A stretch of 64,000 nt of DNA from Dyadobacter sp. 50-39 (GTDB lineage: Bacteria > Bacteroidota > Bacteroidia > Cytophagales > Spirosomataceae): NCBI GenBank assembly GCA_001898145.1, contig MKSR01000048.1, positions 180,000 through 243,999 of the forward strand. The letters run 5' to 3'. The position numbers and the translations under genes were made by a program. Within the stretch, counting starts at the first letter, position 1. Every line of letters begins with the position of its first letter. The notes under the pieces were generated by a model. It saw only the letters and a program-made list of their open reading frames with translations. It was not told the DNA's origin and did not search any database. Shown here in pieces: positions 60,362 through 64,000 of this stretch.

Positions 60362-61402
60362 ATGAAAAGCATTTTGAACATCGACAATAAGGAAGCGGCC
60401 CAAACCGGCATCTACGTGGTGCTTACGGCAGCTGCCTGCGTACCCGTTTTTTTTGGAATAGATACCTATCTCAATACCATTGGCGCAGCGCACGACGAAG
60501 CACTGGCCACAGCGGCGACGCTCGTGCTTTTCGGATGCATTTACATCGGCCGGCATTTGGCGATTATCTGGTCGGCCAGGCAGCGCGAGATACCCAAAAA
60601 CGTTTTGAACGGGCTGGCGATCACGATAGCAGTCTGTTTTGTGTGGCTTTTTATCCATGCCGACTTTCAGTTTGAAACATTCCGGGGCATTAACCTGCTC
60701 CTCTACTGGATACCATTCCTGATGATCGGACTTTGTACCGGGGCGCTGGTCAAGTTGTTCAGGATGAGTACGCAAAAGGAACTTGAAGCCGCCAAAACCC
60801 AGGCCGCCCAGAGCCAGAGCGAGCTCCATTTGCTGCAATCCCAGCTGAGCCCGCATTTTTTGTTCAACACCTTAAATAATATGTACGGCCTCTCGATTAC
60901 CCAGCACGAGAAAATCCCGCCGCTGATCCTGAAACTATCTGATTTACTGAGGTATTCGGTTTACGAAGCGAACGAAACCTACGTGCCGCTGAAAGAGGAA
61001 CTGACCTATATTCACAACTACATCGACTTCGAGCAGCTTCGGATCGGCGACAGGCTGGAACTGACAACAGACATTGAAGAAATAACCGGAACCGATATCC
61101 GCATTGCGCCGATGCTGCTCATTGTATTCATCGAGAATGCATTCAAACATTCCAAAAACACTGCGGAACCCAAAGTTTTTATAGAGATACGGCTGAAAGT
61201 GTGGGGCAATTCCATTTTTTTTTACCTTAAAAATTCACACGACCGGATCGCCGCCAGTGAGCGAACGGTTGAAAAGCATAGCGGTTTTGGTCTTGCAAAT
61301 GTGAAGAAGCGGCTGCAACTGCTGTACCCGCGCCAGCATGACCTGACGATTGAAAATGAAGAAACTTCCTATACCGTCCATTTACGCCTGAACCTCCGAT
61401 AA
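60362..61402 (+). CDS. LytS-type sensor histidine kinase
   Basis: This is a 346-residue membrane kinase. Four helices are predicted (about 18-35, 50-70, 83-100 and 112-132), with a coiled coil at 138-160. Phospho-acceptor His165 lies in L-S-P-H-F-L-F-N, and the HATPase domain has E-N-A-F-K-H-S and G-F-G-L-A-N-V. The end (L-L-Y-P-R-Q-H-D-L-T-I to the stop) is complete. It is followed by its LytTR partner after 1 bp. It is divergent from the TonB-type receptor at 57683, so this pair may control that receptor (inference). Confidence 0.92.
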   Translation: MKSILNIDNKEAAQTGIYVVLTAAACVPVFFGIDTYLNTIGAAHDEALATAATLVLFGCIYIGRHLAIIWSARQREIPKNVLNGLAITIAVCFVWLFIHADFQFETFRGINLLLYWIPFLMIGLCTGALVKLFRMSTQKELEAAKTQAAQSQSELHLLQSQLSPHFLFNTLNNMYGLSITQHEKIPPLILKLSDLLRYSVYEANETYVPLKEELTYIHNYIDFEQLRIGDRLELTTDIEEITGTDIRIAPMLLIVFIENAFKHSKNTAEPKVFIEIRLKVWGNSIFFYLKNSHDRIAASERTVEKHSGFGLANVKKRLQLLYPRQHDLTIENEETSYTVHLRLNLR

Positions 61403-61403
61403 T

Positions 61404-62120
61404 ATGACGCCTATCGACTGCCTGATCGTCGACGACGAGCCCATCGCGCGGGACATCATACGCACCTATTGCGCCCACTTGCCCTACCTCCGCGTGGCGG
61501 GCGAATGCGGTAGTGCGCTGGAAGCACGCGCGATATTCATGCAGCAAAAAGTGGATCTCGTATTTCTGGATATCAATATGCCCGTCATGGACGGAATCTC
61601 ATTTCTCAAAACGCTTAAAACGCCGCCGCAAATCATTTTCACGACCGCCTACAAAGAATACGCCGTCGATGCATTCGACCTGGCAGCTTGCGATTACCTG
61701 CTCAAACCGTTTTCGCTGGAACGATTCATTGTTGCTGTGGACAAAGCCATAGAAAAACTAAAACCGCCCGTACCAGCACCCATCGACACCGGAGAATCAA
61801 AAGAAGATGAATTTGTTTTTCTTAAAGCCGACGGGAAAATCTATAAGGTGATGCACGACGACCTTCTGTATGCCGAAGCCAACGGGAATTACACCAAAGT
61901 GCAAACTACCCAGCATACGCTGCTGCCCGCCATGACCTTTTCGGGCTTTGAAGAGCTTTTGCCCAAGTCCAGATTCCTGCGCATTCACCGGTCATTTATC
62001 GTCAATAAATCCAAAATAGACCACATCGAGGGAAACCGGGTGTTTATTCAAGATGCCGAGATACCGATCGGCAGCAACTATCGCGAGCAGTTTCTCCGGC
62101 AAATCGGCCTGTCGTCCTGA
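61404..62120 (+). CDS. LytTR-family response regulator
   Basis: This 238-residue regulator has a receiver domain (phospho-acceptor Asp56 in F-L-D-I-N-M-P-V-M-D-G, Lys in Y-L-L-K-P-F) and a LytTR DNA-binding domain (about 140-235: R-F-L-R-I-H-R-S-F-I-V, I-P-I-G-S-N-Y-R). It is tightly linked to the kinase at 60362, with one base between stop and ATG. A terminator on the opposite strand follows; it may work both ways. Confidence 0.93.
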   Translation: MTPIDCLIVDDEPIARDIIRTYCAHLPYLRVAGECGSALEARAIFMQQKVDLVFLDINMPVMDGISFLKTLKTPPQIIFTTAYKEYAVDAFDLAACDYLLKPFSLERFIVAVDKAIEKLKPPVPAPIDTGESKEDEFVFLKADGKIYKVMHDDLLYAEANGNYTKVQTTQHTLLPAMTFSGFEELLPKSRFLRIHRSFIVNKSKIDHIEGNRVFIQDAEIPIGSNYREQFLRQIGLSS

Positions 62121-62134
62121 GTTTGCAAATGAAA

Positions 62135-62156
62135 AAGGCAGAGTTGCCCCTGCCTT
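62135..62156 (-). terminator. factor-independent terminator of the porin-like gene
   Basis: AAGGCAG (62135-62141) and CTGCCTT (62150-62156) form a perfect 7-bp stem with an 8-nt loop. Read on the minus strand, the stem ends in a run of five T, following the porin-like gene by 45 bp. It may also act on the LytTR transcript coming from the other side. Confidence 0.7.
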
Positions 62157-62177
62157 GAAAACTCTTTCGTGATCTGA

Positions 62178-62203
62178 TAATGCGATCGTTTAATGCGATC
62201 GTT
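62178..62203. repeat. 13-bp tandem duplication at the end of the porin-like gene
   Basis: The unit TAATGCGATCGTT occurs twice head to tail (62178-62190 and 62191-62203). The second copy includes part of the stop codon of the porin-like gene, so the other copy lies in its 3' untranslated region. It looks like a recent small duplication. Confidence 0.85.
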
Positions 62204-62777
62204 ACTTGTGTGCGGGAATCGCGAAGAACAAACTGAACTGGATTACGCTGTTCTTGAAATCGGGATTCATGGCTGCACTCTGGTCAAAATCACCCACTTT
62301 GGAAAATCCCGCGATGTAGCGCGCACCAATACCCAAGCCGAAGTTGGCCTGATAACCCAGTCCGACAGCGCCCGCCAGGTCGAGGTTCTTCGCAAAATGA
62401 TCGATCGTCTGATCGGGAATGTCCTCACCGGTCTTAAACGAAGCCTGCGGCCCGAATTCGAAATAAAATCCGCCTTTGGCCCTGAACTTCAACATCACCG
62501 GCACCGAAACGTAGGACGTCTTAAATTCCTTTTTGCCCATATTGTCGATTTTGGCACCCTGCGTTGAAAAAAGCACCTCCGGCTGAATCGAAAACACCTG
62601 CCCTATTCCGAAGTTCATGATCCCACCCAAATGGTAACCCACGCGGGCATCCGACTCGATATCGCTTCCGGTATAGTTGCTGATGTTGATCCCTGCTTTC
62701 GGGCCGATGGAAAATGACTGCGCAAATGCCGCACTGCTGAACACCGACAGAAGAACGAGCAAAGAAATTTTTCTCAT
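62202..62777 (-). CDS. porin-family outer-membrane beta-barrel protein
   Basis: This 191-residue protein has a signal peptide (A-F-A-Q at about 20) followed by an eight-strand-like barrel of the OmpW/porin (PorT-like) family: G-P-K-A-G-I-N-I-S near 27, I-Q-P-E-V-L-F-S-T-Q-G-A-K near 62, F-E-F-G-P-Q-A-S near 105. It ends F-S-L-F-F-A-I-P-A-H-K. Many small Bacteroidota proteins of this kind have unknown roles in the outer membrane. It is transcribed leftward on its own, with a terminator after it. Confidence 0.85.
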   Translation of the reverse strand: MRKISLLVLLSVFSSAAFAQSFSIGPKAGINISNYTGSDIESDARVGYHLGGIMNFGIGQVFSIQPEVLFSTQGAKIDNMGKKEFKTSYVSVPVMLKFRAKGGFYFEFGPQASFKTGEDIPDQTIDHFAKNLDLAGAVGLGYQANFGLGIGARYIAGFSKVGDFDQSAAMNPDFKNSVIQFSLFFAIPAHK

Positions 62778-62920
62778 GGTTTTTAAATTTGAAGTGGTTT
62801 AATAGGTGGATTGACAGCCAAGCGGCAAAAACCGTACCAAAGCCCAATGCTGCCGAAGACTCAATAGAGCATGCGTTTCACAAAACATTCGGTATTTTGA
62901 GGCACATAACCTCATCGTCC

Positions 62921-63166
62921 ATGCAGTACCTCCAATTTCAATTCATCGGAAAAGGCCCGGATGGCCTGAACTACCGATGCACCATGTTCTACGAGCTTGC
63001 AGCCGCCCCAGATGGGGCAGGTGCCATCGCGAACGCCGAGCGGGCTTACCCGGGCTTCTCCGACATCCGCGTCGCATCCGCAACCACCATTTCCGAGGAT
63101 AGATACGCTTCCCAGGTACGCATGCTCTGCGATTCGGACGCCTGGGGTTTCCAGTTAATCTCTTAG
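62921..63166 (+). CDS. hypothetical protein
   Basis: This 81-residue protein of unknown family has predicted beta strands (Q-Y-L-Q-F-Q-F-I-G-K and L-N-Y-R-C-T-M-F-Y-E-L) and a helix rich in Ala (A-G-A-I-A-N-A-E-R-A-Y). Two cysteines are widely spaced. I chose ATG 62921; the upstream extension runs through the promoter of the divergent porin-like gene and looks non-coding. No signal peptide. It could be a small ligand-binding or regulatory protein, but there is no motif to support either. Confidence 0.45.
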   Translation: MQYLQFQFIGKGPDGLNYRCTMFYELAAAPDGAGAIANAERAYPGFSDIRVASATTISEDRYASQVRMLCDSDAWGFQLIS

Positions 63167-63264
63167 AAAAAAACCAATGTTCGCCCTCTTACTACAACCC
63201 ATATCCATTGCACATTCTGAATGAACGACTTACCATTATTCACAATAAAATATTCAAAAATTTC

Positions 63265-63294
63265 TTGCGCTTATCGATACTAATTGTACCTTTG
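63265..63294 (+). promoter_or_regulatory. canonical Bacteroidetes promoter of tRNA-Ser
   Basis: TTG (63265-63267), 19 bp, then TACCTTTG (63287-63294) is an exact match to the -33/-7 consensus TTG-N19-TAnnTTTG of Bacteroidota. The predicted start is near 63301, 23 bp before the mature tRNA. It is the cleanest promoter in the window and supports the phylum assignment. Confidence 0.85.
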
Positions 63295-63323
63295 CACCAT
63301 GAATCGCGTACGGCGAATCAGAT

Positions 63324-63408
63324 AGAGAGATGGCAGAGTGGTCGATTGCGACGGTCTTGAAAACCGTTGACTGTAACAGGTCCGGGGGTTCGAATCCCTC
63401 TCTCTCTG
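63324..63408 (+). tRNA. tRNA-Ser (anticodon UGA)
   Basis: The acceptor stem AGAGAGA (63324-63330) pairs with TCTCTCT (63401-63407). The anticodon stem ACGGT/ACCGT encloses CTTGAAA with TGA at 63358-63360, reading UCA codons. A long variable arm (63368-63383) identifies a class II serine tRNA. The T-arm GGGGG-TTCGAAT-CCCTC has one G-U pair. After the discriminator G (63408) the sequence is CA and not a full CCA, so the end is completed after transcription. It has a consensus promoter before it and a strong terminator after it. Its 3' half is a likely attachment site for the integrase gene that follows. Confidence 0.95.
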
Positions 63409-63410
63409 CA
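63384..63410 (+). other. predicted attachment-site core at the tRNA-Ser 3' end
   Basis: The T-arm and acceptor 3' strand of tRNA-Ser are followed 249 bp later by a co-directional tyrosine integrase gene. This is the standard layout of a tRNA-borne attachment site, with the element extending rightward. The matching copy of this sequence would be at the far end of the element, outside the window, so the exact core is unproven. Confidence 0.4.
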
Positions 63411-63431
63411 GGACATGATGTCAAAACATTC

Positions 63432-63467
63432 AAAAACCCCGTTTAAACGCTTTAAACGGGGTTTTTT
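63432..63467 (+). terminator. perfect 16-bp stem terminator after tRNA-Ser
   Basis: AAAAACCCCGTTTAAA (63432-63447) pairs without mismatch with TTTAAACGGGGTTTTT (63451-63466) around a CGC loop. T runs follow on the plus strand, and the left arm gives a T run on the minus strand, so it can act in both directions. It lies 24 bp after the tRNA. Confidence 0.93.
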
Positions 63468-63658
63468 GCGTTTTTGGGACCTACCAAAAAATGCAAGAAA
63501 TCCCAATGAAAATGTAGGGTATCGTGGAAGTGGCAAAACTGAACAAAAACTTCCATATTATACCTGCTAACTGGCTGATCAAAAGATGTTTACGCACTAA
63601 ACATCTTTACTTTCAATTGTAACAATTCGATTTTTGTTCATCTTAAACATTTTTTACT

Positions 63659-64000
63659 ATGTTGGAAACAAGCTTCGGGTTGATTTTCTTTTTGAAAAAG
63701 CCCAAACCAGAATTAGCGGGTGGAATGCGCTATGTCTATTGCCGAGTCACCGTCAACGGCATCCCCAAGGACATCTCTACAAAAAGAATTTGGCATCCAT
63801 CCAAGTGGAGCGTGGGCGCGGGTCGGGCGACAGGGAACAAGGAGGATACCAAAACACTGAATGCCTACTTGGATACGCTAACTTCCAAAATTTATGAAGC
63901 AAAGCGATCCTTGATTGAGGCGAATAAAGAGGTCACCTCAGAAGCCATCAAAAATATTCTTTTAGGAAGAACTGAGGGTGGGAAAACTATCTTGCCTATT
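63659..64000 (+). CDS. tyrosine-type site-specific integrase (5' part)
   Basis: The first 114 codons of a phage-integrase-family recombinase of the Bacteroidota type are present. The N-terminal arm DNA-binding domain is recognisable from F-L-K-K-P-K-P, Y-V-Y-C-R-V-T-V-N-G, D-I-S-T-K-R-I-W-H-P-S-K-W, and the helical T-K-T-L-N-A-Y-L-D-T-L-T-S-K-I-Y-E-A. The catalytic domain (R-H-R-Y) lies beyond the window. ATG 63659 follows an AT-rich leader that contains the short palindrome AATTGT-A-ACAATT (63615-63627). It lies 250 bp downstream of tRNA-Ser in the same direction, so it probably belongs to an element integrated at that tRNA. Confidence 0.9.
   Translation, partial: MLETSFGLIFFLKKPKPELAGGMRYVYCRVTVNGIPKDISTKRIWHPSKWSVGAGRATGNKEDTKTLNAYLDTLTSKIYEAKRSLIEANKEVTSEAIKNILLGRTEGGKTILPI

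Noticed and set aside
62789-62920. N-terminal extension of the 81-residue protein
   Set aside because: It covers the promoter zone of the divergent porin-like gene and has non-coding character.

Overview
The window reads as chromosome of an aerobic or microaerobic Bacteroidota, most likely order Cytophagales and close to Dyadobacter or Spirosoma. I infer this from gene families, not from a database search. The pointers are the fused ccoNO gene of the cbb3 oxidase, carboxypeptidase-type TonB receptors, type IX secretion (PorV and two cargo proteins with C-terminal sorting tails), many LytS/LytTR pairs, promoters of the TTG-N19-TAnnTTTG type, and a Bacteroidetes-type integrase. Coding density is high and no rRNA or CRISPR array is present. 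Region 1 (1-9942) is a respiration cluster on the plus strand: the end of ccoS, ccoNO, ccoQP, ccoG, fixH and a SafE-type membrane protein. A palindromic FNR-type site with a matching -7 box follows, then hemN, a PAS histidine kinase and a response regulator that fuses a receiver to a CRP/FNR module. The output helix of that regulator keeps the Glu and Arg that read a TGA half-site, so it is a candidate to bind the site before hemN. Region 2 (10065-13024) holds an overlapping small-protein/DUF6169 pair, a nitronate-monooxygenase-like flavoprotein and a DUF1801 protein. Region 3 (13121-22665) is signalling: a TonB receptor-LytS-LytTR operon, a second LytTR-LytS pair, a NarL-type regulator and a third LytS-LytTR pair. 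A 792-bp gap in this region carries a terminator with no gene in front of it. Region 4 (22944-35045) is surface and secretion: a GntR regulator with a sugar-binding-protein-like domain, a 13-repeat GloVer T9SS cargo, an Oar-like TonB receptor, two tandem-duplicated lipoproteins and a large T9SS hydrolase whose nucleophile position is Cys. Region 5 (35249-44833) is metabolic: a lone methyltransferase dimerisation domain, an IorA/IorB molybdenum hydroxylase, a cytochrome c/propeller protein, a purine permease coupled to an exported MTA/SAH nucleosidase, and a ClC protein. Region 6 (44954-57674) mixes a LytS-LytTR pair whose kinase has an in-frame amber codon, a START protein, a HigBA toxin-antitoxin module with a perfect operator palindrome, porV, a PhyH/AraC divergent pair, a 2H phosphoesterase, a gamma-glutamyltransferase, a VOC-GNAT fusion, a YcaQ-like protein and a remnant of a LuxR-type regulator. 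Region 7 (57683-63166) has a TonB-type receptor divergent from a fifth LytS-LytTR pair, and a porin-like protein. Region 8 (63265-64000) is tRNA-Ser(UGA) with a textbook promoter and terminator, followed by the start of a tyrosine integrase. This is probably the left end of an integrated element that runs out of the window. The most promising leads are the exported nucleosidase plus permease (purine salvage outside the cytoplasm), the receiver-CRP regulator with its predicted target, the nonsense codon in the LytS gene, the Cys-nucleophile T9SS hydrolase with its lipoprotein pair, and the tRNA-Ser integration site.
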